This document shows positions 24,113 to 34,524 of a stretch of 64,000 bases of DNA, piece by piece. The notes beneath the pieces were generated by a model. It was given only the letters and a program-made list of their open reading frames with translations. It did not search any database and was not told the origin of the DNA. Within the stretch, counting starts at the first letter, position 1. Each line of letters begins with the position of its first letter. The DNA comes from Nitrososphaerota archaeon (GTDB taxonomy: Archaea; Thermoproteota; Nitrososphaeria; Nitrososphaerales; Nitrosopumilaceae), in contig JAJPGX010000013.1 of NCBI GenBank assembly GCA_021325595.1, positions 22,786-86,785 on the forward strand, given 5' to 3'. The translations under genes were made by a program, and so were the position numbers.

Positions 24113-26035
24113 GTGAATTTATTGAGTTCAATTGATCTAACTTGGGTTATAGGTGGACCTCAGGGTGGGGGAGTTGAAACCGCAGCCAACATTTTTGCTG
24201 GTGCCTGTGCTGGCTGTGGTTTGAAAGTTTTTGGCAAAAGAGAATATTATTCAAACATCAAAGGGGAACATAGCTATTTTGGAGTACGTGTATCTGATAA
24301 AATAATAAGATCAAATGTTTCTGGTATTACAATACTTGTAGGTTTTGACGCTGAAACCCTCTTTCGACATATTGAAGATGTAGTAAACGATGGAGCAATT
24401 GTTTATGAAACAGATCTTACATCTGTGAAGATAGATGAAGTAGCTACTCTTGATGATCTATTCAAGCAAAGATTTGTGGAATATCTTTCATCAAAAAATA
24501 AACCAACAACAATTCAGGGAGCATTGGATTCTGCAAAAGAAAGGGGTGTGACACTTTACCCAGTATCATTTAAGACAATTCTTAGTAATCTAGCAGATGA
24601 GACAAAAAATCCAAAAATGCGTGGAATGTTTCGTATGCAAAATGTTCTTGCGGTATCTATATCATTAGGATTGCTTGGGTTGCCACCCGATACTCTTCTT
24701 ACATCGGTAGATTCTGTCTTCTCAAGAAAGAAAGATATTGCTGAAATGAATCGAAACGCAGCAAATTATACTTACAACTTTGCTACTGCAAAATATCCAA
24801 AATTCAAATATCAGTTGACACCTATATCGAAACAACCAGGAACCATATTGGTTCAAGGATTTCAATCAACAGGCATAGGAAAAATTGCATCAGGTTGTAG
24901 ATTCCAATCATATTATCCAATTACGCCTGCATCAGACGAAAGTGTATATCTTGAATTACATGAAATATTTGATGTAGAGAATAATAGACCTGGTTCAATA
25001 TTTGTGGTTCAAGCTGAAGATGAAATCTCTGCAATTGGAATGGTAATTGGAGCAGCATTAACCGGAACACGCGCATCAACGAGTACTTCTGGTCCAGGCT
25101 TTTCCCTAATGGCTGAAGCTCTTGGATGGGCAGGCATAAACGAAGTGCCAATTGTTGTTACGTTGTATCAAAGGAGTGGACCATCTACTGGCCTTCCAAC
25201 AAGGCATGGTCAAGATGACTTACTTTTTGCAATACATGCGGGGCATGGTGAATTTCCAAGGATTGTTTATGCGTCTGGTGATATCGAAGAAGGATTTTAT
25301 GATACTGCAAAATGTTTCAATTTTGCAGAAAATTTTCAATTACCAGTAATTCACATGATGGATAAATTCATAGCAAGTACAGTAGCAACTGTACAAAAAT
25401 TTGATATTAATAAAATATCTATAGAGCGCGGAAAACTTCTTGATAAAATCGATACTCCAGGATACAAAAGATTTGCACCATCATCTGATGGTATATCTCC
25501 AAGGTCTAGGCTTGGACTAGAAAATGGAATCTTTTGGAATACTGGAGATGAGAGCGATGAATATGGTCATATCTCTGAAGATCCTGTAAATCGTATTACT
25601 ATGATGGACAAGAGAGCACACAAAGCTGAACTGGCCTTGCAAAAGATACCAAAGGAAGATCAAGCAATAAATCATGGAATATACGATTTTTGTATAGTTA
25701 GTTGGGGTTCAACCAAAGGACCAATTCTTGATGCAATTGAGATGCTCAAGAAAGATGGACATAAGGTAGGTTTTATTCAAATAAAACTACTAAATCCATT
25801 CCCATCTGATTATTTGAAAACTCTATTTGAAAATGTGAAAACTGTTATAGATATTGAAGCAAATCACTCAGGGCAACTGGGTTCGTTATTCAATGAATAT
25901 ATGGATCGTAAGGTAGACTATTACATATTGAAATATACTGGCCGACCAATGACATGTACTGAAGTTTATGATTCTTTAAAGAAAATTCTTGAAAACAAGG
26001 CAGAAAGGAAACAGGTGTTGACATATGGTGTCTAA
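24113..26035 (+). CDS. korA: 2-oxoacid:ferredoxin oxidoreductase, alpha (gamma-alpha fusion) subunit
   Basis: The 640-residue protein fuses a gamma domain (residues about 8-200, starting [18 protein letters not shown]) to an alpha domain with [23 protein letters not shown] and a C-terminal transketolase-like part. With the beta subunit it oxidatively decarboxylates 2-oxoglutarate or pyruvate to the CoA ester and reduces ferredoxin, or runs in reverse. The fused layout is typical of archaeal two-subunit enzymes. The start is GTG 24113 (TTG 24122 possible). It overlaps korB by 11 bases. Confidence 0.93.
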   Translation: MNLLSSIDLTWVIGGPQGGGVETAANIFAGACAGCGLKVFGKREYYSNIKGEHSYFGVRVSDKIIRSNVSGITILVGFDAETLFRHIEDVVNDGAIVYETDLTSVKIDEVATLDDLFKQRFVEYLSSKNKPTTIQGALDSAKERGVTLYPVSFKTILSNLADETKNPKMRGMFRMQNVLAVSISLGLLGLPPDTLLTSVDSVFSRKKDIAEMNRNAANYTYNFATAKYPKFKYQLTPISKQPGTILVQGFQSTGIGKIASGCRFQSYYPITPASDESVYLELHEIFDVENNRPGSIFVVQAEDEISAIGMVIGAALTGTRASTSTSGPGFSLMAEALGWAGINEVPIVVTLYQRSGPSTGLPTRHGQDDLLFAIHAGHGEFPRIVYASGDIEEGFYDTAKCFNFAENFQLPVIHMMDKFIASTVATVQKFDINKISIERGKLLDKIDTPGYKRFAPSSDGISPRSRLGLENGIFWNTGDESDEYGHISEDPVNRITMMDKRAHKAELALQKIPKEDQAINHGIYDFCIVSWGSTKGPILDAIEMLKKDGHKVGFIQIKLLNPFPSDYLKTLFENVKTVIDIEANHSGQLGSLFNEYMDRKVDYYILKYTGRPMTCTEVYDSLKKILENKAERKQVLTYGV

Positions 26036-26990
26036 TCTAGCAGATTACAAGACCGAAGTTCACAATGACTGGTGTCCTGGATGTGGAGACTTTGGAATAG
26101 TAAATGCAATTCAAATGGCATTGGCAGAGATGGAAATCCCACGTAATAAGGCAGCAATTTTTTCCGGAATAGGATGTTCAGGAAAAACATCACATTTCAT
26201 CAACACATATGGTGTTCATACACTACATGGTAGAGTATTGACTTTTGCTCAGGGCGCCAAACTTGCAAATCCTGAAATGACGATAGTTGCAGCTGGTGGT
26301 GATGGTGATGGACTTGGAATTGGTGCAGGTCACTTTGTTGCAGCAGGTAGAAGAAACGTTGACATGACATATCTTATATTCAATAATGCAGTTTATGGTT
26401 TGACAAAAGGACAGGCCTCACCCACATTAAAGCTTGGTCTAAAAACAAAATCACTTCCTGAACCCAACGTAAACCAATCTGTAAATCCAATTGCTCTTGC
26501 AATAGCAAGTGGATTTACTTTTGTTGCTCGAGGATATGCTTATGATGTTAGACAGCTAAAAGATCTGATAATTGCAGCAGTTAGACATAAGGGACTAGCA
26601 TTTCTTGATGTACTACAACCATGCCCAACCTATAATGATATCAATACTAGAGATTGGTTTGCAGGGATGGATAACATTGATGAGATTACAAAAAAACCAA
26701 GACCCAGAATTTACAAACTAGAGGATACGGGGTATGATCCTGTGGTCCACATAGACTCACCAGAAGAAGAAAATGAAAAACTTACACAGGCATTAATAAA
26801 ATCAAATGAATGGGACACAAAAATCCCAACGGGCATATTTTACAGAAATGAAACTACTGCACCATATGAAGAAAGAATGTCAGAAAGAATTCCTAACTAT
26901 CTTGAAAATCCTCCAGCAAAACAAGAAATTTCCTCTGGGAGTAGAGCCATTACTAATATTAGCAAATTACTATCTTCGCTGGAGGTCTAG
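26025..26990 (+). CDS. korB: 2-oxoacid:ferredoxin oxidoreductase, beta subunit
   Basis: The 321-residue protein carries the thiamine-diphosphate site ([12 protein letters not shown] followed by [11 protein letters not shown]) and the four cysteines that bind one 4Fe-4S cluster: [16 protein letters not shown] and QPCPTYND. There is no separate delta ferredoxin subunit nearby, consistent with two-subunit archaeal enzymes. Substrate preference (2-oxoglutarate against pyruvate) is not certain. A dicluster ferredoxin that could accept the electrons is at 43261-44220. Confidence 0.94.
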   Translation: MVSNLADYKTEVHNDWCPGCGDFGIVNAIQMALAEMEIPRNKAAIFSGIGCSGKTSHFINTYGVHTLHGRVLTFAQGAKLANPEMTIVAAGGDGDGLGIGAGHFVAAGRRNVDMTYLIFNNAVYGLTKGQASPTLKLGLKTKSLPEPNVNQSVNPIALAIASGFTFVARGYAYDVRQLKDLIIAAVRHKGLAFLDVLQPCPTYNDINTRDWFAGMDNIDEITKKPRPRIYKLEDTGYDPVVHIDSPEEENEKLTQALIKSNEWDTKIPTGIFYRNETTAPYEERMSERIPNYLENPPAKQEISSGSRAITNISKLLSSLEV

Positions 26991-27067
26991 AATATTAATA
27001 TCATATATGTACCAAGAATAATGGTTACCGATAATCATATTATGGTGATATAGGAGTAATTCTTGCG

Positions 27068-27502
27068 TTGAATCTGGAGGAAGTAAACAAAATATTTAGA
27101 CAATCAATAATCAAAGGTTACTTTGAGCCAAGTCTTTTAAAACTAGATTTCAAAAAATCTAACATAAAACATCCTATAATAAGAGAGGATGGTTTAATGC
27201 AAGATAATCTTCTGCATCTTTTCTTTGATTTAGAAACCGGTTCTGATTACCCAGATGGTGATGAATGGTTCATGGCAGAACTTCTTTTTCCTTATAGCAT
27301 AAAACTTCCAGACTCTCTGAAAGGACCAGATTACTTTAGCACGATGTCTATTGGTGAAAACAAAAATTTCTGGAGACATAGAGAACTTATCCGATACAAG
27401 TATGGAAAATCAAAAAAACTTGAAGAATCTCTGGACTTTTTGGAAAAAAAATACCGAGAATTACACTCTCTTTTGGAACCCTTAGAAAAAGATATCAAAT
27501 AA
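27068..27502 (+). CDS. Conserved-looking hypothetical protein
   Basis: The 144-residue soluble protein begins MNLEEVNKIFRQSIIKGYFE and contains the acidic stretch DLETGSDYPDGDEWFMAELLF and a charged C-terminal helix. No signal peptide, membrane helix or known motif is visible. The start is TTG 27068. Its last eight bases overlap the convergent gene at 27495-28028. Confidence 0.65.
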   Translation: MNLEEVNKIFRQSIIKGYFEPSLLKLDFKKSNIKHPIIREDGLMQDNLLHLFFDLETGSDYPDGDEWFMAELLFPYSIKLPDSLKGPDYFSTMSIGENKNFWRHRELIRYKYGKSKKLEESLDFLEKKYRELHSLLEPLEKDIK

Positions 27503-28028
27503 TATTCCATTCATTTTTAGAAAATGAATATCTCTCATCGCCTGCTACTGCATGATCAATATTCCATCTTCCACTGGCTTCATCAAAACTATATGATACC
27601 TCTGTAATGCTTTTAGGCATCTTTTGTGGATCTAAATGGTATTGCAACAGCTCTAATACAAAATCTATCTTATCAATTGCAGCATCAAACATTCGTCTCT
27701 CATCTGAGTCAATAGTGAACTTGACGCTTGGTTTTCCTGAGAATTTGATATAAACAACTATACTTTTTCCTCTACCTCTTCTTCTTTTCATCTCCTTTAG
27801 GATTTCTTTGGTTTTTTCCCATTTTGTACTACCAAACCATTTGAAGAATGCATCGTTGAATTCAGATGGAAAAGTAATGTCAACCATTGTAGTGAATTCA
27901 CCATCTTGATCTGTTGTGGGGGTTTCCTCTACTCTGAAGAGGCTATGTAACAAACTATAGATGACTTCTAATTCCCAAGGTGAAATTCCATAGAATTTGA
28001 ATGCTAGTGGAAGATTGGACGAACTCAT
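27495..28028 (-). CDS. Hypothetical protein
   Basis: The 177-residue protein is soluble, begins MSSSNLPLAFKFYGISPWEL, has a basic patch EMKRRRGRGKSIVVYIKF in the middle and an Asp-rich helix (DAAIDKIDFVLELL). A TATA-like ttataaaatttt on the minus strand is placed about 26 bases before the ATG, supporting it as a real transcribed gene. I do not recognise the family. Confidence 0.7.
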   Translation of the reverse strand: MSSSNLPLAFKFYGISPWELEVIYSLLHSLFRVEETPTTDQDGEFTTMVDITFPSEFNDAFFKWFGSTKWEKTKEILKEMKRRRGRGKSIVVYIKFSGKPSVKFTIDSDERRMFDAAIDKIDFVLELLQYHLDPQKMPKSITEVSYSFDEASGRWNIDHAVAGDERYSFSKNEWNII

Positions 28029-28125
28029 TTAAAATTAATGTTAAAATTTTATAATTAAGGTTATCCAATAGGAAGATCAAATCCTCATATGAAAAAGCCG
28101 ACTCGGATTATGCAGCCTGTCAGTA

Positions 28126-28677
28126 TTAGATTGTCATCAAATACTTGGCCAAGTACAAACCACCTATTGTAGCTATTACAAACACCATCGGCTTCCATGC
28201 AAGTACTGGAAAACTAGGCATCGATAGTTTGACTTTGTAATTGTCTATTACGGCATTAACATATTTTCTAATTCGTTCATTCCAGATTTTATACTCAATT
28301 TGATGCTTTTTCAATAATGCTTCTACCTCATACAATACAGGGGTTCGCTGGCAGAACAAGTGCTGTAGGTAATCACGTGATACTTCGACTTCTGCATGAA
28401 TTGCTACTAGTCCCTTCTTCATTTCCAAAAGTCTTACATGCATTTCCCATGGTTTTTTTAGCTTAAGCGATAGTCCATGTCCTATTTGTTTTGATTGTTT
28501 GTGTTCAAACTTGACATGGGTAAATCCTTCATTTGAAAAGATCTTTAACAGTTCATCTACACTTTTCTTTACAACTATGGTGAGTTGTTCTACTCCGTTT
28601 GTATCCACCTTGACTCTATCGCTAATCCCCCCTAGTAGGGATATTGTCTTTGGATACTTGGTAAGGAATTCTACCAT
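28126..28677 (-). CDS. Hypothetical protein with C-terminal membrane anchor
   Basis: The 183-residue protein has a long soluble part with basic and acidic strands (ELTIVVKKSVDELLKIFS-like, EVEVSRDYLQHLFCQR) and one C-terminal membrane helix (residues about 160-182, MVFVIATIGGLYLAKYLM). It is therefore tail-anchored with the bulk in the cytoplasm. It is read in the same direction as CofE, which ends 42 bases upstream, so the two could share a transcript. Function unknown. Confidence 0.7.
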   Translation of the reverse strand: MVEFLTKYPKTISLLGGISDRVKVDTNGVEQLTIVVKKSVDELLKIFSNEGFTHVKFEHKQSKQIGHGLSLKLKKPWEMHVRLLEMKKGLVAIHAEVEVSRDYLQHLFCQRTPVLYEVEALLKKHQIEYKIWNERIRKYVNAVIDNYKVKLSMPSFPVLAWKPMVFVIATIGGLYLAKYLMTI

Positions 28678-28719
28678 AAGCTTTGGCTCAAATTTGACTC
28701 TATTAAAACTATGTTTATC

Positions 28720-29499
28720 CTAAATTCGCATACCTAGTCCACGAACATAGACACACTGCTCATATGGTATTGCCATCTCGTCTTTGCCTATTTTTCTATC
28801 TGTTATGCTTACCGACGAATCTCTTATGAGAACATGTGGTATTGCTTCTGAACCTTCCCCCATCTTCAAATTAGCTATTGTTGCTAGATCATCTGCGATT
28901 GCCTGAAAAGTAACTTTGAGTGGATTTTCATGTAAATCCTTTTGTCCTCTTAGATCGGAAGTAGGCTCTATTCCTGCACAGGAAATTGCAACACCAACTG
29001 TACCTACGCGACCAGGCATTAATCTACTATCTGTAATAATCATTCCTACGTGTACCCCGAATTTCAGAAAAAATTTTCTTCTAATTTGTTCTGCAATAAG
29101 ATATGGATCATCAGGATACAAAATAACCTGACCTGTTTTTGTATTGGATTTATCAATTCCCGCATTTGGAGCAATGATGTTATCAGAAGATGTTATGACA
29201 AAACCAGGAATGCCTCCAAATATCATGTCTGATTCTCTTAGTATCAATTCTGCTATGTTTGGTTTGATTCTAAACTTTGATCCAATTTTTTCTGCATCCG
29301 ATGAAGGAACTACATTCTTGCTTTCAATTATACGTCCCTGTGAATTTGCTATATACTTGCTTGATATGACAATTACATCACCATTTTCTGGCTTGATGTA
29401 GTTTTTATTAAGATCAGATACAATATTTTCAAAAAGATCAAACTCTTCTGTCTTGATAGTGGTTCTTATGGGAAAGACTGTAAGCACCATGTTTTTCAC
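28720..29499 (-). CDS. cofE: Coenzyme F420-0:L-glutamate ligase
   Basis: The 259-residue protein matches CofE: VISSKYIANSQGRI, the GTP/metal region LRESDMIFGGIPGF and IITDSRLMPGRVGTVGVAISCAGIEPTSDLRG, and KMGEGSEAIPHVLIR. It adds one or more glutamates to F420-0 using GTP. Thaumarchaeota make F420 and this gene supports that. Other cof genes are not in the window, but a small F420-type flavin/deazaflavin reductase-like protein is at 59228-59545. Confidence 0.93.
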   Translation of the reverse strand: MKNMVLTVFPIRTTIKTEEFDLFENIVSDLNKNYIKPENGDVIVISSKYIANSQGRIIESKNVVPSSDAEKIGSKFRIKPNIAELILRESDMIFGGIPGFVITSSDNIIAPNAGIDKSNTKTGQVILYPDDPYLIAEQIRRKFFLKFGVHVGMIITDSRLMPGRVGTVGVAISCAGIEPTSDLRGQKDLHENPLKVTFQAIADDLATIANLKMGEGSEAIPHVLIRDSSVSITDRKIGKDEMAIPYEQCVYVRGLGMRI

Positions 29500-29531
29500 T
29501 TTGGATGATATTCCTATTTAGGGTTCTGCAA

Positions 29532-29543
29532 ACGTTTTAATTG
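29532..29543 (+). promoter_or_regulatory. TATA-like box of the first leuCD pair
   Basis: cgttttaattga is about 28 bases upstream of the TTG at 29566 and supports that start. Confidence 0.4.
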
Positions 29544-29565
29544 AAAATACAGTACATTTTTCATA

Positions 29566-30837
29566 TTGAATATTACGGAAAAAATTCTTGCTAGAGCTTC
29601 AGGTAAATCTACGGTCTCTCCAGGAGATGTGGTTTTTGTAAGTGTGGACAAGGTAATGATTCACGATGTATCTGGTCCAGGAGTAATTGCAGTATTTGAG
29701 AAATTGAAAAAGGCAGGGATGAAGATTGACCATATCTGGGATCCACAAAAAGTCTGGGTCACGGAAGATCACTTTGTTCCAGCTGCCGACAAAGTATCTG
29801 CACAAAATGTGGTATTATTAACCAATTTTACCAAACAATTTGGCATAACCAAACATTTCAAGTACGGTATGGGGCAATATGGTATATGCCACACCTTGTC
29901 TCATGAGGAGGCTATGGTGTTACCAGGCGAGGTATATGTTGGAGGCGATTCTCATACTAATACAACTGGTGCCATGGGGGCTTTTGCAGCCGGTCTTGGC
30001 CATACCGATGTTGCTTATGTTCTACTGAATGGAAAGATATGGTTCAAAGTTCCTGAAACATTATACTTCAAGATAAATGGAACACTTCCTAGTCATGTTA
30101 TGGCAAAAGATCTTATCTTGAAAATAATTGGAGACATTGGGACTGATGGAGCTGCTTACAAGACTATGCAGTTTGGGGGTTCTGGTATATCAGAGATGTC
30201 TGTTGAAGAAAGACTAACCTTGACAAATATGACTACCGAAGCTGGCGCCAAAAGTGGAATAATAGAGCCGGATCAAAAAACACGAGATTACCTAGCAGAA
30301 AGAGGAGTAACAAAATACAATGAAGTTCATGGGGATCCAGATGCACGTTATGAAAAAATATTCGAATACGAGGCCTCTGAATTAGAACCTACTGTCGCAA
30401 AACCATTTTCACCTGAAAATATTTCTGTTGCACGAGATTTGTCGTCGGTTGAGCTTGACAAGGCATACATTGGCTCCTGCACTGGTGCAAAACTAGAAGA
30501 CTTGAGAGCAGTTGCAAAAATTCTCAAAGGTAGACAAGTAAAAATAAGAACAGAAGTATTACCAGCAGCAATTTCAATATTTAAAAAAGCAATGGATGAA
30601 GGACTGTTAAAAATATTCATGGATGCAGGAGTTGTAGTTGGACCTCCTACATGTGGTGCATGTTGTGGCGCACATATGGGGGTATTAGCAAAAGATGAGG
30701 TATGTGTGAGTACTACAAACAGAAACTTTCCTGGAAGGATGGGACATGTAGAATCCAAAACATACCTTGCATCACCACTTGTTGCAGCAGCTTCTGCAGT
30801 CACAGGAAAAATTACTGACCCGAGGGACCTAAAATGA
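29566..30837 (+). CDS. leuC: Isopropylmalate isomerase/homoaconitase-type large subunit (short, archaeal form)
   Basis: The 423-residue protein has the 4Fe-4S ligands GSCTGAKLEDL and TCGACCGAHMG and the aconitase signature GGDSHTNTTGAMGAFAAG. The length and sequence style match the archaeal LeuC/HacA group of about 420 residues. It hydrates and dehydrates 2-isopropylmalate or a related acid (citramalate, homocitrate). It overlaps its small subunit by four bases. A second, different pair follows immediately. Confidence 0.9.
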   Translation: MNITEKILARASGKSTVSPGDVVFVSVDKVMIHDVSGPGVIAVFEKLKKAGMKIDHIWDPQKVWVTEDHFVPAADKVSAQNVVLLTNFTKQFGITKHFKYGMGQYGICHTLSHEEAMVLPGEVYVGGDSHTNTTGAMGAFAAGLGHTDVAYVLLNGKIWFKVPETLYFKINGTLPSHVMAKDLILKIIGDIGTDGAAYKTMQFGGSGISEMSVEERLTLTNMTTEAGAKSGIIEPDQKTRDYLAERGVTKYNEVHGDPDARYEKIFEYEASELEPTVAKPFSPENISVARDLSSVELDKAYIGSCTGAKLEDLRAVAKILKGRQVKIRTEVLPAAISIFKKAMDEGLLKIFMDAGVVVGPPTCGACCGAHMGVLAKDEVCVSTTNRNFPGRMGHVESKTYLASPLVAAASAVTGKITDPRDLK

Positions 30838-31316
30838 AAGGATCTGTGATCAAATACCAAAAAGATAACATTGATACTGACGTCATCTTGCCAGGTCCAT
30901 ATCTTAAGATCCATGATTATAATGAATTGGCAAAACATGCAATGGAAGGACTTGATAAAGATTTTCATAAAAAAGTAAAACCAGGGGATTTCATAGTTGC
31001 AGGTAAAAATTTTGGGTGTGGTTCTTCACGTGAACACGCTCCAATCGCTTTATCATATTCTGGAATAAAAGCAGTATTGGCTATCTCGTTTGCTAGAATA
31101 TTTTACAGAAATGCTGTGGATGGTGCATTTTTGTTACCTATAGAAATTGACGAAAACGCCTATTCAGATATTTCAGAAGGAGATTTGCTTGAAATTGATA
31201 CAAAGAAAAATGAAATACAAAACATAACAAAAAACAAGATCTATAAAATAAAACCATTTCCTGAATTGATCGGGAAGATAATTGAAGCAGGCGGTCTGTT
31301 TAATTACAAACCGTAG
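30834..31316 (+). CDS. leuD: Isopropylmalate isomerase/homoaconitase-type small subunit (short form)
   Basis: The 160-residue protein has the swivel-domain signature GKNFGCGSSREHAPIAL and ILPGPYLK-type start, as in archaeal LeuD/HacB (about 160-170 residues). It supplies the substrate-recognition loop: the region between the first beta strands reads ILPGPYLKIHDYNELAKHA. It is the partner of the preceding large subunit (ATGA overlap). Confidence 0.9.
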   Translation: MKGSVIKYQKDNIDTDVILPGPYLKIHDYNELAKHAMEGLDKDFHKKVKPGDFIVAGKNFGCGSSREHAPIALSYSGIKAVLAISFARIFYRNAVDGAFLLPIEIDENAYSDISEGDLLEIDTKKNEIQNITKNKIYKIKPFPELIGKIIEAGGLFNYKP

Positions 31317-31364
31317 AACTCATCTTATACCATTATATTTCTGAAATGGAATGGAATAAATCAA

Positions 31365-32777
31365 ATGTCAAAAACATTGTTTGAAAAGATCTGGGATTCA
31401 CACCTAGTTAAAGAAGAGAATGGCCGCTCATTACTCTATGTTGATAGACATCTTGTTCATGAGGTTACATCTCCACAGGCTTTTGATGGCTTGCGTATGA
31501 ATAAAAGAAAAGTACGACGTGCCGACTTGACATTTGCTACTATGGATCATAACGTACCAACAAATGATAGATCATTACCAATAGTTGATCAAACCTCGTC
31601 AATACAAATACAGACACTTGAAAAGAACTGCAAAGAATTTGGAATACCGCTTTTTGATATCCATAGTCCAAACCAAGGGATAGTACATGTAATAGGACCT
31701 GAATTAGGAATAACTCTTCCCGGTTCTACAATTGTTTGTGGTGATAGTCATACATCTACTCATGGTGCATTTGGTGCTCTTGCATTTGGAATTGGAACAA
31801 GTGATGTAGAACATGTCTTGGCTACACAATGCATATGGATGCAAAAATCAAAAACATTTGAGATCAAAATAGATGGAAAAAGAAAAAACCCACACGCAGT
31901 TACAGCAAAAGATATCATTTTATCAATAATCAAAAAGATTGGAACCGCTGGTGCCAATGGCACCGTAATAGAATATCGTGGTGAAACAATCTCTGAACTA
32001 ACTATGGAACAAAGAATGACGATATGTAACATGTCAATTGAGGCAGGAGCACGTGCTGGTCTCATTGCTCCAGATGAAAAAACCTTCCAATATCTACGAG
32101 GGCGAAGGTATGCACCACAAAATTATGACGAATATGTGGAATATTGGAAAGAGAATCTCAAAACCGATTCTAACGCAAAGTTTGACAAGTCATTTACACT
32201 TGTAGCTGACAATATATTACCACAGGTAAGCTGGGGCACTAATCCAGCAATGACTGTAGATGTCACAGGAAATGTTCCATTTCCAGAAGAATATGCAAAT
32301 GGAAATGTCGAAGAAGAAAAAGCTGCAGTCAAGGCTTTACAATATATGGATCTAAAGCCGGGAATCCCTGTTACTGATATTTACATTGATAGGGTCTTTA
32401 TCGGTTCATGTACAAACTCTAGACTAGAAGATCTTATTGAAGCCTCTAAAGTAGTAAAAGGAAACAAGGTATCATCCAAGGTAAGAGCAATGGTTGTACC
32501 TGGTTCACAGCTTGTAAAGAAAAATGCAGAAGAACTTGGACTTGACAGGATATTCAAAGATGCAGGATTTGAATGGCGAGAATCTGGATGCAGCATGTGT
32601 CTTGGAATGAATCCTGATATACTTGCAGCAGGAGAAAGATGTGCTAGTACTTCAAACCGAAACTTTGAGGGAAGACAAGGCGCAGGGGGGCGAACCCATC
32701 TCGTCAGTCCTGTTATGGCTGCAGCTGCTGCGATTTGGGGTCATTTTGTGGATGTTAGAGAATTGGATTTGAATTAG
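31365..32777 (+). CDS. leuC: 3-isopropylmalate dehydratase large subunit (long, bacterial form)
   Basis: The 470-residue protein matches the bacterial LeuC type: [42 protein letters not shown] and [13 protein letters not shown], with all three cluster cysteines. It isomerises 2- to 3-isopropylmalate in leucine synthesis. It starts 49 bases after the archaeal-type leuD and is clearly not a tandem copy: it is 47 residues longer and has the bacterial insert. It ends one base before its own small subunit. Confidence 0.92.
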   Translation: MSKTLFEKIWDSHLVKEENGRSLLYVDRHLVHEVTSPQAFDGLRMNKRKVRRADLTFATMDHNVPTNDRSLPIVDQTSSIQIQTLEKNCKEFGIPLFDIHSPNQGIVHVIGPELGITLPGSTIVCGDSHTSTHGAFGALAFGIGTSDVEHVLATQCIWMQKSKTFEIKIDGKRKNPHAVTAKDIILSIIKKIGTAGANGTVIEYRGETISELTMEQRMTICNMSIEAGARAGLIAPDEKTFQYLRGRRYAPQNYDEYVEYWKENLKTDSNAKFDKSFTLVADNILPQVSWGTNPAMTVDVTGNVPFPEEYANGNVEEEKAAVKALQYMDLKPGIPVTDIYIDRVFIGSCTNSRLEDLIEASKVVKGNKVSSKVRAMVVPGSQLVKKNAEELGLDRIFKDAGFEWRESGCSMCLGMNPDILAAGERCASTSNRNFEGRQGAGGRTHLVSPVMAAAAAIWGHFVDVRELDLN

Positions 32778-32778
32778 T

Positions 32779-33369
32779 ATGGAACCATTTAAGAAGATAA
32801 AAAGCATCGCAACACCACTAGACAAAGTAAATGTCGACACAGACCAAATAATTCCAAAACAATTTTTAAAATTAATACAAAAGACTGGATTTGGTCAATA
32901 CCTATTTTATGATTGGAGATATGAAAAAGATTTCACTCAGAAAAGAGATTTTGTATTAAACAATCCCAAATTCAAAAATTCAAAAATATTGTTAGCAAGA
33001 GACAACTTTGGATGCGGTTCAAGCAGAGAACATGCTGTATGGGCATTGCTTGATTATGGATTTAGAGCAATCATATCCACGTCATTTGCTGACATATTCT
33101 ACAATAATTGTTTTAAAAATGGAGTTCTTCCAATCAAGGTATCTGCAAAACTATTACAGCAATTATTTGAGGCCACTTCTGAAATTGAAATTGATCTAGA
33201 TAAGCAAACTATTACCTCTGACAAATTATCTATCTCATTTGAGATAGAGCCTCACTGGAAAAAGATTTTACTTGAAGGTCTAGATGATATTGCAGTTACT
33301 CTACAGCATGAGAACTCAATTTCAAATTATGAAAAACTACAGGCAGAATCAAAATTTAAAATTTCTTGA
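32779..33369 (+). CDS. leuD: 3-isopropylmalate dehydratase small subunit (long, bacterial form)
   Basis: The 196-residue protein has the bacterial-type LeuD features: TPLDKVNVDTDQIIPKQFLK, DNFGCGSSREHAVWALLDYGFRA and a long C-terminal tail. It forms the heterodimer with the preceding LeuC. Its 3' end overlaps the convergent nucleotidyltransferase by 14 bases. Confidence 0.92.
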   Translation: MEPFKKIKSIATPLDKVNVDTDQIIPKQFLKLIQKTGFGQYLFYDWRYEKDFTQKRDFVLNNPKFKNSKILLARDNFGCGSSREHAVWALLDYGFRAIISTSFADIFYNNCFKNGVLPIKVSAKLLQQLFEATSEIEIDLDKQTITSDKLSISFEIEPHWKKILLEGLDDIAVTLQHENSISNYEKLQAESKFKIS

Positions 33370-34078
33370 TTATGTTTTTAATCAGTTCTTTATTTCTTTC
33401 AACTCTAGTAGGCGAGTCTACATCCATCCAAGGTATTTTTCCTATGTCAAAAGCTCCTATGTTGCCTTTTTTTGATAATGGTTCCAAAATGTCATATGAT
33501 AGATTGAGATCTTTTTTTCTTTTGGAACTAATTAATTTGATAATTTTTGAATCCAATATGTAGATGCCAAGACACTCTGCAATAGGTAATTCTAGAGTAG
33601 GTTTCTCTTTGAACTCTTTAACCATTCCATCATTTATTACAGCATAACCCGTTTCCTCTTTTCTATATTTTCGAACCGCTATCGTAGCAATGCTGTTCTT
33701 TTCTCTGTGAAATTTTAACATCTTGCGTATATCGAGAGGACAAAGGTTATCAACAAACCACAGTAAAAACTCCTTATCTTTTCCTATTAGGTTTTTAATA
33801 TGTACTAGGTCTCCTCCAGTACCACTCTGTGTGTCTTGCACAAACTTGATTGGTTTTTTTTGTAAAATGTGATTCTCAAAGTATTTTTCGATTTGTTTTC
33901 CAATACCTGTATAATTTCCTAATATTACTATCTGATCAATTGCACTTGATTTTGACAAATATCTTACAACATAATCAATTAGTGGTTTTCCCTGTACAGG
34001 AATCATTGCTTTTGGTATATAATCTGTAAATGGCCTTCCACGAGTCCCACGCCCGCCGGCCAAGATTACAGCTTTCAA
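33356..34078 (-). CDS. Sugar-phosphate nucleotidyltransferase
   Basis: The 240-residue protein begins MKAVILAGGRGTRGRPFTDY with PKAMIPVQGKPLIDY, the nucleotide-binding signature of the NTP-transferase family (glucose-1-phosphate thymidylyl/uridylyl or mannose-1-phosphate guanylyltransferase). There is no C-terminal left-handed beta-helix, so it is a single-domain enzyme. It makes NDP-sugars for glycans. It follows S9 by two bases and may be cotranscribed with the ribosomal genes; the usual rpoN/rpoK genes are not there. Confidence 0.88.
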   Translation of the reverse strand: MKAVILAGGRGTRGRPFTDYIPKAMIPVQGKPLIDYVVRYLSKSSAIDQIVILGNYTGIGKQIEKYFENHILQKKPIKFVQDTQSGTGGDLVHIKNLIGKDKEFLLWFVDNLCPLDIRKMLKFHREKNSIATIAVRKYRKEETGYAVINDGMVKEFKEKPTLELPIAECLGIYILDSKIIKLISSKRKKDLNLSYDILEPLSKKGNIGAFDIGKIPWMDVDSPTRVERNKELIKNIIKKF

Positions 34079-34080
34079 AG

Positions 34081-34524
34081 CTATCTGTAAGATTTCTGTT
34101 TTCTTCTTCGGGCGCCAGGACCGCCGAATTTCTTTGGTTCTTTTCTTCTATCATCGCCACTTAGCAAATGTTTGTCATGCTCAGTCAGTCTCTTTCTGAG
34201 ATCTTCTCTTGCAGTCCTTGTGAATGGATGATCTTTTGGTTCCTTTCTTGTTTTAGTCCATCCTGTTAAAGCTCTTGATATCGCAATTGCACTAGCGTAT
34301 GCCTGCCCCATAAAACCTCCACCTCTTACTCTTACAGATACGTCTATCTTGTTTCTAAGGTCTCCAGCTATTTCAAGGGGGGCAAGAATAACTTCTCTTA
34401 CAACTTCCTGTTGAATCATTTCAACTGGAACATTGTTTATTCTAATTCTACCCACACCCTTAGTGATGAATGCATGTGCACGGGCAGCCTTTCTTGATGC
34501 AAAATAACTTTCAAGCTTTCCCAT
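34081..34524 (-). CDS. rps9: Ribosomal protein S9 (uS9)
   Basis: The 147-residue basic protein has RKAARAHAFITKGVGRIRIN, the conserved GGGFMGQAYASAIAISRAL and the C-terminal GARRRKQKSYR whose terminal Arg contacts the P-site tRNA. It shares its first base with the L13 stop. Order rpoD-L18e-L13-S9 is the archaeal norm. Confidence 0.96.
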   Translation of the reverse strand: MGKLESYFASRKAARAHAFITKGVGRIRINNVPVEMIQQEVVREVILAPLEIAGDLRNKIDVSVRVRGGGFMGQAYASAIAISRALTGWTKTRKEPKDHPFTRTAREDLRKRLTEHDKHLLSGDDRRKEPKKFGGPGARRRKQKSYR

